Positions 15,248 to 23,673 are shown, counted from the stretch's first letter. The stretch: 36,769 nt of DNA from an uncultured Clostridia bacterium (GCA_934663625.1 CAKUKP010000020.1:1-36769); one strand, 5' to 3'. Numbers and translations are program-made. Notes: generated by a model from the letters alone, not told the origin.

Positions 15248-17002
15248 TTAAGACTCCTTTCGACCGGTCAACTCTTCAAGCGCCTGTGTAATTTCCGCCA
15301 TTTGCGTATACATTTCCATTTTCTGCGCGGAATCCGCCGTATTGATCTTTTCCTGTATCTCCCGCATTCGCTTTTCCAGCCGCGATCTGCGGATCGTATC
15401 CAGACTGTTGTGCGCCAGCGCCATGATATCCTCGCGTTCTTCGGGGATGGGCGAATAATTCACCGCCTGTACGACGGCGTTGCGCGCTTCATCATCATCG
15501 ATGCTCTCCGCCAGCAGCGCCGCGCTCTTTCCGGAGATCAGCCATTGCGCGGTTTGCCGGTTTGCTTCCGTTTCAAAATCCTCCGGCCGAATCATTTCCG
15601 CCGGAATTTTGCCCGAAGCCAGCAGCGTAAGCAGGATTCGCTCCGCCAGCACGACCTCGTCCGGCCGCTGTTTTTCATGCGCCCGCGCCGTGCGTTCATG
15701 CGCGACCGGCGGATTCGGCTGTGTCACGCCGATCTGGCGCAGCAGGATATCGCGATCGTAACCGGTTTCATGCGCAAGCCTGCGCAGATGATTTTCCATT
15801 TCGATCGGATTGCGCACCTTTTTCAGAATTTCGCAGCAGCGCAGCGCGTACTGCGTCATGCCGTCCTGCGTAGTGATATCCAATCCGTCCCGCGCGCGCA
15901 GCATGCGGTATTCCGCCGCATCGTATTTGGGCAGCGCATCGAAGCCCGCAAGCCCGTTGGCGCGGATGAAATCATCGGGATCCTGTCCCTTGGGATAATC
16001 GATCACGCGCGGCTTCAGCGCGGGCTGTGCATCGAATATATCCAACGCGCGCAGCGCAGCCTTCTGCCCCGCGCCATCGCCGTCATAGCTGATCCAGACC
16101 TCCGGAACATAGCGCTTGATCAGCCGCGCCTGTTCCTCGGTCAGCGCCGTACCCAACGTGGCAACCACGCCACGAACGCCGTATTTGCGGAGGGAAACCG
16201 TATCCATATAGCCCTCCACCAGCACCAGCCTACCCACATCGCGTTCGTTCTTTAAGAAATTCAGGGCGTATAACCCCATGCGCTTGTTGAACACGGGGGT
16301 ATCCGGCGTATTTAAATATTTCGGCTGCGCATCGCCCATCGCGCGCCCTCCGAAGCCCAGCACGCGCCCCTGCGCGTTGATGATCGGGAAGATCGCGCGC
16401 TCGCGGAACATATCATAGTATTTCCCGTCCCGCTCCACGGCAAGCCCCGCCTTTTTCAGCAGCGGCGCATCAAAGCCCTGCTGCTGCATGTAGTGCAGCA
16501 TCGTATCCCAACCGGCGGGCGCAGCGCCCAGACCGAACCGGCGAATATCCGAATCGTTCAGGCCGCGATGATAGAAATAATTGAGTATCTTCGCGCCCTC
16601 GTCCGTCCAGAGCTGGGAATGAAAATAGCGGGCGGCAATTACGTTCGCTTCGTAAATGCGATCCCGTTCCTGCGTACTTACGCCCGTTTTCCGATCATTT
16701 ACAGCCGTTTCCGGAATTTCCATGTGCGCGCGCTCGGCGAGCAGCTTTACGGCCTCCGGAAATTCCAGCCGTTCCAATTCCATTATGAAATTGATCGCCG
16801 TACCGCCCTTATGGCAGCCGAAGCAGTAATACATCTGCGCATCGGTATCCACCGAAAAAGACGGTGTTTTTTCATGATGAAACGGACAGCAGCCCCAGAA
16901 GCGCCGCCCCTTCTGTTTCAGGGGAACATATTCCGATACGATCTCTTCCAGATTGACGCGCGATCGCAGCTCATCCAAAAAAGCATCCGAATATCTTGCC
17001 AT
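15248..17002 (-). CDS. dnaG: DNA primase
   Basis: 584 aa. Makes RNA primers at the replication fork with DnaB helicase. The N-terminal zinc finger is CxxH...CxxC (Cys39, His42, Cys60, Cys63, within CCPFHHEKTPSF and YYCFGCHKGG). The catalytic core has RAIFPIINAQGRVLGFGGRA and the TOPRIM motifs VLVEGYMDTVSL and ISYDGDGAGQKAA. The C-terminal 150 residues form the helicase-interacting domain. ATG at 17002 has only an imperfect ribosome site (AGGGTGAG, about 10 bases upstream). First gene of the dnaG-rpoD-trmK-nif3-zinc ribbon operon. Confidence 0.97.
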   Translation of the reverse strand: MARYSDAFLDELRSRVNLEEIVSEYVPLKQKGRRFWGCCPFHHEKTPSFSVDTDAQMYYCFGCHKGGTAINFIMELERLEFPEAVKLLAERAHMEIPETAVNDRKTGVSTQERDRIYEANVIAARYFHSQLWTDEGAKILNYFYHRGLNDSDIRRFGLGAAPAGWDTMLHYMQQQGFDAPLLKKAGLAVERDGKYYDMFRERAIFPIINAQGRVLGFGGRAMGDAQPKYLNTPDTPVFNKRMGLYALNFLKNERDVGRLVLVEGYMDTVSLRKYGVRGVVATLGTALTEEQARLIKRYVPEVWISYDGDGAGQKAALRALDIFDAQPALKPRVIDYPKGQDPDDFIRANGLAGFDALPKYDAAEYRMLRARDGLDITTQDGMTQYALRCCEILKKVRNPIEMENHLRRLAHETGYDRDILLRQIGVTQPNPPVAHERTARAHEKQRPDEVVLAERILLTLLASGKIPAEMIRPEDFETEANRQTAQWLISGKSAALLAESIDDDEARNAVVQAVNYSPIPEEREDIMALAHNSLDTIRRSRLEKRMREIQEKINTADSAQKMEMYTQMAEITQALEELTGRKES

Positions 17003-17059
17003 CTGACGCGCTCACCCTGATCCTTTCTTTCCATCACCCATTGATCGCCGCTCGGCTTT

Positions 17060-17100
17060 AACCCATATTCGCCACAGAAATCTTTTTTCCTGCATGGGTT
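17060..17100 (-). promoter_or_regulatory. Hairpin-forming leader element upstream of dnaG
   Basis: A seven-base inverted repeat AACCCAT / ATGGGTT closes a 27-base loop whose minus-strand reading contains CAGGAAAAAAG and GTGGCGAATA. It lies about 60-100 bases ahead of the dnaG start, inside the predicted 5' leader. It could be an RNA structure or protein site; no function is assigned. Confidence 0.35.
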
Positions 17101-17161
17101 CGACAATTTTTATGAAAATTCATCATCGCAGTTTCAAGGGACTGTAATCCCGAAAACATAC

Positions 17162-17190
17162 ATACTATATAGATTCTACGCAGTTTGCAA
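17162..17190 (-). promoter_or_regulatory. Candidate promoter of the dnaG operon
   Basis: TTGCAA (17190-17185), 17 bases, TAGTAT (17167-17162) on the minus strand; each hexamer matches four of six consensus bases. Transcription would begin near 17155, giving a leader of about 150 bases. Confidence 0.35.
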
Positions 17191-17303
17191 AATACCTTTT
17201 ACATCTTTCGAATTTTCGCAATACTTTTCATTTCCGTGCAATCACCCATTTTTTCAGCCGTCATAGGATACTCTGAAATCATTTTAGAATCAGGAGGATC
17301 CGC

Positions 17304-18344
17304 ATGGCATCCATCGTATGTAAATTCGGAGGCAGCTCGCTGGCCTCTGCCGATAGAATGCAAAGGATACGCCGCATCATCGAAGCCAATTCCGACCGGC
17401 GCTACATCGTGGTGTCCGCGCCCGGAAAGCGAAACGATGCGGATCGTAAAATTACAGATCTGCTGATCGACGCGGCAAACGCGCCGCGGGGTGAAAATCA
17501 GCTTATCGTATCCCGAATCTGCAAAAGATATTCGCGCATCTGTAAGAGCTTGCGCCTGAATTACGATCCCTGCCCCGATCTTACCAACGCGCTTTCGGGG
17601 CACGCATGCGATCGCGATTACATGGCGAGCCGCGGCGAATACATCTGCGCCAGAATCATGGCGGAATATCTGCGCCTTCCGTTTGTCGACGCGGAAAACC
17701 TTATTCGCCTTCGCCCGGACGGACGGATCGATGTGCCCGCGAGCCGCGCATCGATTCAAAGCGTTCTTTCCTCATCCGCCCTGCCCCGCGCCGTGATCCC
17801 CGGCTTTTACGGAATCGACCCGCAGGGAAAGCTGCGCACGCTTCCGCGCGGCGGATCGGATGTGACCGGCGCGATGATCGCAAACGCCATCCGCGCAAGC
17901 GTTTATGAAAATTGGACGGACGTGGACGGAATATGTTCCGTCGATCCCGCAATTTCTGACGACGCGCGCGCAATCGGCGAAATCAGCAAGCGGCAGATGC
18001 TGTCCGTCGCCGAAGCGGGCGCGGGCGTTCTGCATCCGGACGCGGTATCGATTCTGCTGACCGGAAAAACCGATATTCATCTGAAGAATACGTTTCATCC
18101 GGACGGCGCGGGCACGCGCATTTCGAATCGAACGGACGTGCGCGTTTCCTGCATCGCCTGCCGCGCGACGGAGCGTGCGAATCAGATGGAAATTTCCGTA
18201 TTCTATCCGCCGGAGGCGATGCTTCAATACATTTACAGCGAAATGAATCCTATCCATATCATTCATATGCGCGATCGAATCAGAATAATCGTACCCAATG
18301 TTAAGGTTGCGGACAGCATCCGCATTCTGGAAAAAATGCTGTAA
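17304..18344 (+). CDS. Aspartate kinase with a shortened regulatory region
   Basis: 346 aa, shorter than the usual 400-450. It phosphorylates L-aspartate, the first step to lysine, threonine, methionine and diaminopimelate. Kinase landmarks are complete: VCKFGGSSLAS at 5-15, YIVVSAPGKRNDA, ASRGEYICARIMAEYL, VIPGFYG, PRGGSDVTGAMIANAI, ENWTDVDGICSVDP, and LHPDAVSILLTGK. After the PDGAGTRISN hinge (about residue 275) only about 70 residues remain, fitting one ACT-like domain rather than two, so feedback control may be reduced or different. ATG follows AGGAGG. It is monocistronic, flanked by minus-strand genes, with no other lysine-pathway gene in the window. Confidence 0.9.
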   Translation: MASIVCKFGGSSLASADRMQRIRRIIEANSDRRYIVVSAPGKRNDADRKITDLLIDAANAPRGENQLIVSRICKRYSRICKSLRLNYDPCPDLTNALSGHACDRDYMASRGEYICARIMAEYLRLPFVDAENLIRLRPDGRIDVPASRASIQSVLSSSALPRAVIPGFYGIDPQGKLRTLPRGGSDVTGAMIANAIRASVYENWTDVDGICSVDPAISDDARAIGEISKRQMLSVAEAGAGVLHPDAVSILLTGKTDIHLKNTFHPDGAGTRISNRTDVRVSCIACRATERANQMEISVFYPPEAMLQYIYSEMNPIHIIHMRDRIRIIVPNVKVADSIRILEKML

Positions 18345-18417
18345 AACAGAATTATCGACGCATTCTTTCGGAATCTGCCGACCCGCAAAGCTACGGTTTA
18401 ACAAATTCTGCATTCGA

Positions 18418-18456
18418 CAAAAAAGGTTCCGTAGCTCTTTCAAGCCCCGGAACCTT
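18418..18456 (-). terminator. Terminator of the four-helix membrane protein gene
   Basis: Nine-base stem AAGGTTCCG / CGGAACCTT (arms 18423-18431 and 18448-18456), followed on the minus strand by TTTTTTG. Strong and clearly minus-strand. It lies 85 bases past the stop at 18541 and could also stop transcripts from the aspartate kinase side, less efficiently. Confidence 0.8.
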
Positions 18457-18540
18457 ATCGTTGCAAGAGGACAATCTTGCAGGATTGACGCATCAATCAC
18501 GTTTCTTCCAGAGAAAAGCAACATGCTCAATGCAAACAGC

Positions 18541-18978
18541 TTACTGCCTGTTTTTGACCGCGCCGATGATAAACAGCACCGGTAGTACCAGACCGAACAA
18601 CAGAGATATTACGTTGAACTTTCCGCCGCCGATTACAGTAATGACGCTGCCGAGCACGCACAGCACCGCCACGATAATGCCCCATGCCAGACAGACGTTC
18701 GCTTTCTCCGGCTTCTTGCAGTTTACACAGCCGATAATACCGGTTACCAGCTCCGCGGCGGAGCTGATCAGCAGGAAGATGCTGCCGACGTACAGCATAA
18801 AGGAGCTTACGCCGAGATTCACCTCTTCCGCACCGACAGCTTCCTTCGCCGCCGAAAGGAGCACGCTGACGCCCAGCAATGAGATAATGCTCAATATCAA
18901 AGCTATGGCGCCGAAGATAATCAACAAAATACCTGTCACCTTGAGAAAACCGGATCCTTTGGGATTGTTCTGCGTCAT
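18541..18978 (-). CDS. Small four-helix membrane protein
   Basis: 145 aa; ATG at 18978 with GGAGGGG about 8 bases upstream. Four hydrophobic segments: GFLKVTGILLIIFGAIALIL (about 10-38), SFMLYVGSIFLLISSAAELV (59-80), VCLAWGIIVAVLCVLGSVIT (95-116) and ISLLFGLVLPVLFIIGAV (123-141). A CVNCKK segment after the second helix could bind metal or be chance. Resembles small polytopic proteins annotated only as hypothetical in Clostridia. Function unknown. It has a long upstream region of about 215-330 bases and its own terminator. Confidence 0.85.
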   Translation of the reverse strand: MTQNNPKGSGFLKVTGILLIIFGAIALILSIISLLGVSVLLSAAKEAVGAEEVNLGVSSFMLYVGSIFLLISSAAELVTGIIGCVNCKKPEKANVCLAWGIIVAVLCVLGSVITVIGGGKFNVISLLFGLVLPVLFIIGAVKNRQ

Positions 18979-19315
18979 AAATACTTCCCCTCCACTTCAA
19001 TACTGTATATGCAATCCTCTCTGGCGGATTGACCATAGCCAAGCTCCGTTGACGCGCGCTCCGTATTTTCGAACGGCACATCGGCGGCGACCGCTTCATC
19101 TCCTTTGTTTTAAACGGCGAAAGCCTTACGTCTCTATCGTATAATACTCTTATTTTAACGTATTCCCTGCATTTTCGCAAGCCGTGCATCCATATTTAAT
19201 ATTATACGAATCTTTATCAGCATTATGCATCCAATCATACTGTATATATTGTCTATAATGTACATTACCTCCGTTTTATGCGAGACCGCCTTCCGCCGCC
19301 CCGACAGATCTGCGC
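18979..19315 (-). other. Intergenic region upstream of the membrane protein gene
   Basis: 337 bases between the valS stop and the membrane protein start. A possible promoter is TGCATA (19229-19224), 17 bases, TATAAT (19206-19201) on the minus strand, which would give a leader of about 215 bases. A 36-codon frame (19265-19155, minus) has GGAGG only two bases before its ATG and is not called. No clear terminator for valS was found. Confidence 0.35.
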
Positions 19316-21970
19316 CTAGCGGAGCGCCTCGATTTCCGCAATGCGGGCGTGCAGCTTCTCCAGCAGGCTCTTATTGGTTTCCAGCTTTTCCTTTTCCTTT
19401 TCCACCAGCTCGGCAGGCGCTTTGGCGATGAAGCCCGCATTGTTCAGCTTGCCGTTTGCACGGGCAATTTCGTTTTCCACGTTCTTCAAATCCCTGGTCA
19501 GGCGCTGGATTTCCTTTTCAATGTCCACCAGTTCACCCAGCGGGATGAACAGTTCGCACGGCTCGGTCACGCAGGACGCGCTCTTTTCCGGATTGCTCGC
19601 GGAAGCATCGATAAATTCCACCGCGCTGGCGCCCGCCAGACGCTTGAAATAGCCCTCCGCCGCAGCAAGCGAATCGCGCCAGCCCTCGTGCGGCTTCAGA
19701 ATCAGCGTCGCGCGCTTGGACGGCGCAACGTTCATTTCCGCGCGCAAGTTGCGGATCGAACGGATTACCTCCATCACGCCCTCGAAGCGGGAAGCGGTTT
19801 CGGCAAAATCATATTCCTCGCGGCAAACCGGCCATTCGGCGGTGATCAGCATACCCTCTACGTTGGGCAGATAGCTGTAAAGCTCCTCCGTGATGAACGG
19901 GATGTAGGGATGCAGCAGCTTCAGGATGCCCGTCAGCACGTACAGAAGCACTTCCTGCGTGGTGTTCTTCACATCGCCGTCCTCGGCATACAGCCCCTGC
20001 TTGGCGATTTCAATGTACCAATCGCAGTAATCCGACCATACGAAATCATACAGCTTCGTCGCCGCCAGACCCAGATCGAAATGCTCCAGATTATCGGTGA
20101 TTTCGCGCACGGTGTTCTGATATTCGGTCAGAATCCACTTATCGGCGATGGACAGCTTCTCCGCCGCAGGCAAGCCCTTCGGTTCAAAGCCCTCCAGATT
20201 CATCAGCACGAAGCGGCTGGCGTTCCAGATCTTATTGCAAAAATTGCGGTAGGTTTCGATCTTTTCATTGGACAGGCGCACATCCGCACCGGGCGCAACG
20301 CCCATCACCAGCGAGAAGCGCAGCGCATCCGCGCCGTACTGATCGATCACGGAGATGGGATCGATACCGTTGCCCAGCGATTTGGACATCTTTCTGCCCT
20401 GCGCATCGCGCACCAGACCGTGCATCAGCGCTACGCTGAAGGGGCACTTGCCGGTCTGCTCCAGTCCGGAAAATACCATGCGCGCCAGCCAGAAGAAGAT
20501 GATATCATAGCCGCAGGAGAGCACGCTGTTGGGATAGAAGGTCTTGAAATCCTCGGTTTCCTCCGGCCAGCCGAGCGTGGAGAACGGCCACAGCGCGGAA
20601 GAGAACCAGGTATCCAGCACATCTTCATCCTGACGCACGGGAGCGCCGCACTTCGGGCATACGGTGATATCCTCGCGGGATACGGTCAGTTCGCCGCAGT
20701 GATCGCAGTAAAACGCCGGAATGCGGTGTCCCCACCACAGCTGGCGGGAAATGCACCAGTCGCGGATGTTTTCCATCCACTGCATATACGTCTTTTCAAA
20801 GCGCTCCGGAACGAAGGTCAATTCCTTATTCTTCACAACCTCGATCGCGGGCTCCGCCAGCGGCTTCATCGATACGAACCACTGATCGGAAAGATACGGC
20901 TCCACCACGGTATCATGATGGCGATAGCAGGTGCCCACGTTGTGGGTGTAGGGCTCGATCTTTACCAGATAGCCCTCTTCCTTCAGCTGCTTTACAACGG
21001 CTTCGCGGCATTCCATGGCGGTCATGCCCTGGAAACGACCCGCGTTTTCGTTCATATGGCCATCCTCGGTCAGAACGCAGATGATCTCCAGATTGTGGCG
21101 CAGCGCCACTTCATAATCGTTCGGATCGTGCGCGGGGGTCATCTTTACCGCGCCGGTGCCGAATTCCATTTCGGCATAATCATCCGCGACGATCGGAATC
21201 TTCTTATTTACGATGGGCAGCAGCACCGTCTTGCCCACCAGATCGGTATAACGTTCGTCCTTCGGATTTACGCATACGGCGGTATCGCCCAGCATGGTTT
21301 CCGGGCGCGTGGTAGCGACGATGATATCCCGTCCATCCGGACCCGGATAGCGAATCTGCCACAGATGGGATTTCTGTTCCACATATTCTACTTCCGCATC
21401 AGAAAGCGCGCTCTTGCAGGCGGGGCACCAGTTGATCATGCGCTTTCCGCGATAGATCAGACCCTTTTCATACAGGCGCACGAAGGTTTCGCGCACCGCT
21501 TTGGAAAGGCCGTCGTCCATGGTAAAGCGTTCGCGCGACCAATCGCAGGAAACGCCCAGCTTGCGCAGCTGGCGCACGATGCGTCCGCCGTATTCGCGCT
21601 TCCATTCCCACGTGCGCTCCAGAAACTTTTCGCGCCCCAGATCCTTCTTGGTAAGGCCTTCCTTCGCCAGCGCTTCCACTACCTTTACTTCGGTAGCGAT
21701 GGCGGCGTGATCCGTGCCGGGCACCCACAGCGTGGGATCGCCCTTCATGCGATGATAGCGAATCAGCACATCCTGCGGCATTTCATCCAGCGCATGACCT
21801 ACGTGCAGCTGACCGGTGATGTTCGGCGGCGGCATAACGATGGTAAACGCCTTCCTGCCGGGATGCTTTACCGGCTTGAACGCGCCCGATTTTTCCCACA
21901 TATCATAGATGCGGCTTTCGATCTGCTGGGGCTGATAAACCTTTTCCATGTTGAACTGACGATCTTCCAT
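19316..21970 (-). CDS. valS: Valyl-tRNA synthetase
   Basis: 884 aa, full length. Charges tRNA-Val and edits mischarged threonine. Class I signature PPPNITGQLHVGHALD (about 47-62), zinc-type NWCPACKSALSDAEVEY, the editing (CP1) region with ATTRPETMLGDTAV, and GRKMSKSLGNGIDP with KMSKS near residue 525. The C-terminal 70 residues form the coiled coil (DIEKEIQRLTRDLKNVENEI) that contacts tRNA. Start ATG follows AGGAGG. Second gene after a valine-specific T-box leader, so it is induced when tRNA-Val is uncharged. Confidence 0.98.
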   Translation of the reverse strand: MEDRQFNMEKVYQPQQIESRIYDMWEKSGAFKPVKHPGRKAFTIVMPPPNITGQLHVGHALDEMPQDVLIRYHRMKGDPTLWVPGTDHAAIATEVKVVEALAKEGLTKKDLGREKFLERTWEWKREYGGRIVRQLRKLGVSCDWSRERFTMDDGLSKAVRETFVRLYEKGLIYRGKRMINWCPACKSALSDAEVEYVEQKSHLWQIRYPGPDGRDIIVATTRPETMLGDTAVCVNPKDERYTDLVGKTVLLPIVNKKIPIVADDYAEMEFGTGAVKMTPAHDPNDYEVALRHNLEIICVLTEDGHMNENAGRFQGMTAMECREAVVKQLKEEGYLVKIEPYTHNVGTCYRHHDTVVEPYLSDQWFVSMKPLAEPAIEVVKNKELTFVPERFEKTYMQWMENIRDWCISRQLWWGHRIPAFYCDHCGELTVSREDITVCPKCGAPVRQDEDVLDTWFSSALWPFSTLGWPEETEDFKTFYPNSVLSCGYDIIFFWLARMVFSGLEQTGKCPFSVALMHGLVRDAQGRKMSKSLGNGIDPISVIDQYGADALRFSLVMGVAPGADVRLSNEKIETYRNFCNKIWNASRFVLMNLEGFEPKGLPAAEKLSIADKWILTEYQNTVREITDNLEHFDLGLAATKLYDFVWSDYCDWYIEIAKQGLYAEDGDVKNTTQEVLLYVLTGILKLLHPYIPFITEELYSYLPNVEGMLITAEWPVCREEYDFAETASRFEGVMEVIRSIRNLRAEMNVAPSKRATLILKPHEGWRDSLAAAEGYFKRLAGASAVEFIDASASNPEKSASCVTEPCELFIPLGELVDIEKEIQRLTRDLKNVENEIARANGKLNNAGFIAKAPAELVEKEKEKLETNKSLLEKLHARIAEIEALR

Positions 21971-21979
21971 ATTGTCCTC

Positions 21980-22204
21980 CTATGCAAGTATTGCGATCAG
22001 CGTACCCGCCGCGCAGATGATCAATCCGACCAGCTTCACGGCATTTACGGTGTTTCGATTGGGCGTTTCTTCCTTTTTGATCTTTCCGGCGATGCGCGGC
22101 GCGAGCAAAACCACCAACAGCCCGATCGCCATCACGGCGATGCCGATCTGATTAACTCTGGATTCATCCAGCGGACCGGAAAAGACCTTTTGGAACCAAT
22201 TCAT
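21980..22204 (-). CDS. 74-aa membrane protein between the T-box and valS
   Basis: The ATG at 22204 has GGGAGG about ten bases upstream; the frame extends upstream into the T-box terminator but no start there is supported. Two hydrophobic segments: IGIAVMAIGLLVVLLAP (about 20-37) and VKLVGLIICAAGTLIAILA (about 55-74), joined by a basic loop KIKKEE. No family recognised. The stop lies 9 bases ahead of valS, so both genes are under the same valine T-box. Could be a transporter accessory or merely a leader gene that couples translation into valS. Confidence 0.72.
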   Translation of the reverse strand: MNWFQKVFSGPLDESRVNQIGIAVMAIGLLVVLLAPRIAGKIKKEETPNRNTVNAVKLVGLIICAAGTLIAILA

Positions 22205-22248
22205 TTCCCCCACGCCTCCCTCTCTCGTATGCCATATTCCGGTAAAAC

Positions 22249-22290
22249 CAAAAAACGCGAAACAGATTCGAAGGGCGAATCTGTTTCGCG
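22249..22290 (-). terminator. T-box terminator hairpin
   Basis: Perfect 15-base stem CGCGAAACAGATTCG / CGAATCTGTTTCGCG, five-base loop, then TTTTTT on the minus strand. Its 5' arm overlaps the T-box sequence's ACCGCG, so forming the antiterminator excludes it. This is the off state when charged tRNA-Val is plentiful. Confidence 0.93.
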
Positions 22291-22490
22291 GTACCACCTT
22301 GCTTTTGCCCGCACGCGGGCCTTTCTGCGCTGTAAGGGGCGCGCCCCGACGCGCCTGATGATTTCAGCGCGCCGCCTTGAAAGCGACCTTCGCGGCATCG
22401 CGGTTCCGATCGGTCTTTCAGCCACGAACCGATCTCTCTGCTGAGGCGCTGCCGTTACTCCTCTTTCGCACGGGCTTTTATAAATATCTA
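22291..22490 (-). promoter_or_regulatory. Valine T-box riboswitch leader
   Basis: The conserved T-box AAGGTGGTACCGCG (22300-22287) pairs with the tRNA acceptor end; its TGGT fits the A73 discriminator of tRNA-Val. Stem I has the AGTA S-turn in GAGGAGTAACGG; opposite it, between TGCCG and CTTTC, lies GTC (22387-22385), a valine codon in specifier position. Transcription begins near 22490. Uncharged tRNA-Val stabilises the antiterminator and lets transcription run into the membrane protein and valS. Codon choice is from manual folding, so it is likely rather than certain. Confidence 0.93.
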
Positions 22491-22496
22491 TTACAG

Positions 22497-22525
22497 ATTA
22501 TAACATCGATCGCGGCGTTCGTCAA
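22497..22525 (-). promoter_or_regulatory. Promoter of the T-box/valS operon
   Basis: TTGACG (22525-22520), 17 bases, TATAAT (22502-22497), nearly perfect sigma-A consensus, immediately upstream of the T-box leader. Confidence 0.85.
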
Positions 22526-22577
22526 TCGAATTTATCCGCTTTTTGTATTTTAACCGAAGCGCGCGCGGGGTTTGCAA

Positions 22578-22877
22578 TCAAAAGCCGTCGAACTGATTGC
22601 GCGGATCGCGGCTCTTGCGCTTTTTATCCGTATCATCCAGAAATTCAATCTCCAGCTTCTGAAACGGAACCTCCTCCATGAAATGATCCGGCAGGAACGT
22701 GGTGTGCCCGAAGGCTTCGTATTCATATTCATGCTTGCGCAGCCAGATCGGACAGGGAATGTCCATGCGGCGGCAGATTTCCGTGAGCGCTTCCTGCGCA
22801 TCGCCGCGCGCGCAGGGCTCGGTATCCTGCTGTGCGATTCTGTGCTTAACGATCATTCTTACCCACAATCTGGCCAT
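22578..22877 (-). CDS. Conserved 99-aa protein of unknown function
   Basis: The ATG at 22877 has GGAGG seven bases upstream; an in-frame ATG at 22925 has none. The pattern MARLWVRMIVKHRIAQQD, CPIWLRKHEYEYEAF, FLPDHFMEEVPFQKLEIEFL is one I associate with a small conserved protein of Clostridia, annotated as hypothetical. Basic at both ends, acidic in the middle, no signal, no membrane segment, likely cytosolic. It has its own strong promoter within the end of the upstream M23-like gene and stops 53 bases before the T-box promoter. Confidence 0.82.
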   Translation of the reverse strand: MARLWVRMIVKHRIAQQDTEPCARGDAQEALTEICRRMDIPCPIWLRKHEYEYEAFGHTTFLPDHFMEEVPFQKLEIEFLDDTDKKRKSRDPRNQFDGF

Positions 22878-22927
22878 CTGTACCTCCGCGCGCCGCGCTT
22901 TGCGGTGCATCAACGTAATCTGCATCT

Positions 22928-22956
22928 ATTATAAGCGTTGTCCGCGCCGCCGTCAA
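22928..22956 (-). promoter_or_regulatory. Promoter of the 99-aa conserved protein
   Basis: TTGACG (22956-22951), 17 bases, TATAAT (22933-22928) on the minus strand. Same hexamers as the T-box promoter. It overlaps the last codons of the SpoIIQ-like gene. Confidence 0.8.
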
Positions 22957-23630
22957 TATGCCGTTTTCGTTTGCAGCAGAGGTTCAATATCGGTACTTTC
23001 ACCATCAATTACCGCTTCGATGTGCACATGCGCGCCCAGATGCGCTTCGCACCGCACGCGATCGCTCTGGCGCGCAATGCATTCGCCCGCGTCCACATGC
23101 TCGCCCGCGCGCACAGAAGTCTCTTGCACGCCCATGTAGCGAATGAACTCATCGCCGGTTCGAACGGCGATCGTGCAGCCAAGATGGTCATCCTGCAATA
23201 TTTCCGTCACCGAGCCCGCGCACAGCGCCAGAACATCGCCGTTTTCATAGCAGATATCGGTACCGAGATGCGCTTCCCACTGGCCGAGCGCCGCGTTCAG
23301 CTCGGGTGCATCCGAAAACGCGCGCAGAATATCCGCGCCCGATGGAAGCTGCGGCGCAAACTTTTCCGGTTCCGCCGCAGGCGCATCCAGCGAAGTCGGG
23401 CTTGCCAGCATCATCTGCGCCGGTTCACTCTGCGTAATCTCCGCTGCCCGCCGATCGCGGTATCCGTCCGCCGCCAGCGCGATCGCAATCAGCACCGCCC
23501 CGACCGCGCCATAATAAATGATTCCCGCGCGGCGGCGGCGCCATAGATCGGCGATCGATTTTGCGGCGCGATGCAGGGCGCGCGCGGTCTTTTTCATTTT
23601 TGTTCTTACCCCAATTCGAATGAAACGCAT
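22953..23630 (-). CDS. Membrane-anchored M23/SpoIIQ-like peptidase-domain protein
   Basis: 225 aa. ATG at 23630 has GGGAGG seven bases upstream. A basic N-terminus (RRRRAG) precedes one membrane segment (IIYYGAVGAVLIAIALAA, about 40-57), then an extracytoplasmic region ending in a LytM/M23 domain: AHLGTDICYENGDVLAL holds the first His and Asp of the zinc site, AGSVTEILQDDHLGCTIAVR is the usual strand pair, and AHVHIEAVIDG gives the HxH. The arrangement resembles SpoIIQ, which links forespore and mother-cell membranes during engulfment; some SpoIIQ proteins keep the zinc ligands, others not. The peptidase or docking role cannot be settled here. Its ribosome binding site sits in a hairpin. Confidence 0.87.
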   Translation of the reverse strand: MRFIRIGVRTKMKKTARALHRAAKSIADLWRRRRAGIIYYGAVGAVLIAIALAADGYRDRRAAEITQSEPAQMMLASPTSLDAPAAEPEKFAPQLPSGADILRAFSDAPELNAALGQWEAHLGTDICYENGDVLALCAGSVTEILQDDHLGCTIAVRTGDEFIRYMGVQETSVRAGEHVDAGECIARQSDRVRCEAHLGAHVHIEAVIDGESTDIEPLLQTKTAY

Positions 23631-23639
23631 AAAACAACC

Positions 23640-23673
23640 CTCCCCGTTTCTTCAGTATCGGCAAAACGGGAAG
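23640..23673 (-). promoter_or_regulatory. Hairpin covering the ribosome binding site of the M23-like gene
   Basis: Minus-strand CTTCCCGTTT (23673-23664) can pair with AAACGGGGAG (23649-23640), ten pairs with one G-U, loop 14 bases. The second arm contains GGGGAG of the ribosome binding site, so translation could be limited by this structure. It could instead be a weak terminator remnant after the carboxypeptidase gene. Confidence 0.45.

Noticed and set aside
18527..19189. A 220-codon minus frame covering the membrane protein leader
   Set aside because: It is out of frame with the real gene, has GGAG without spacing before its internal ATG, and no protein-like pattern.
19155..19265. A 36-codon minus frame in the leader of the membrane protein
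   Set aside because: GGAGG lies only two bases before the ATG and the peptide matches nothing.
19349..22444. A 1031-codon open frame on the plus strand opposite valS
   Set aside because: It is antisense to valS and the T-box, has no ribosome binding site, and its composition (many His, Arg, Gln) is what GC-rich antisense frames give.
22953..23630. Calling this gene spoIIQ outright
   Set aside because: Topology and domain fit, but zinc ligands are kept and many M23 proteins share this layout; no other sporulation gene is next to it.
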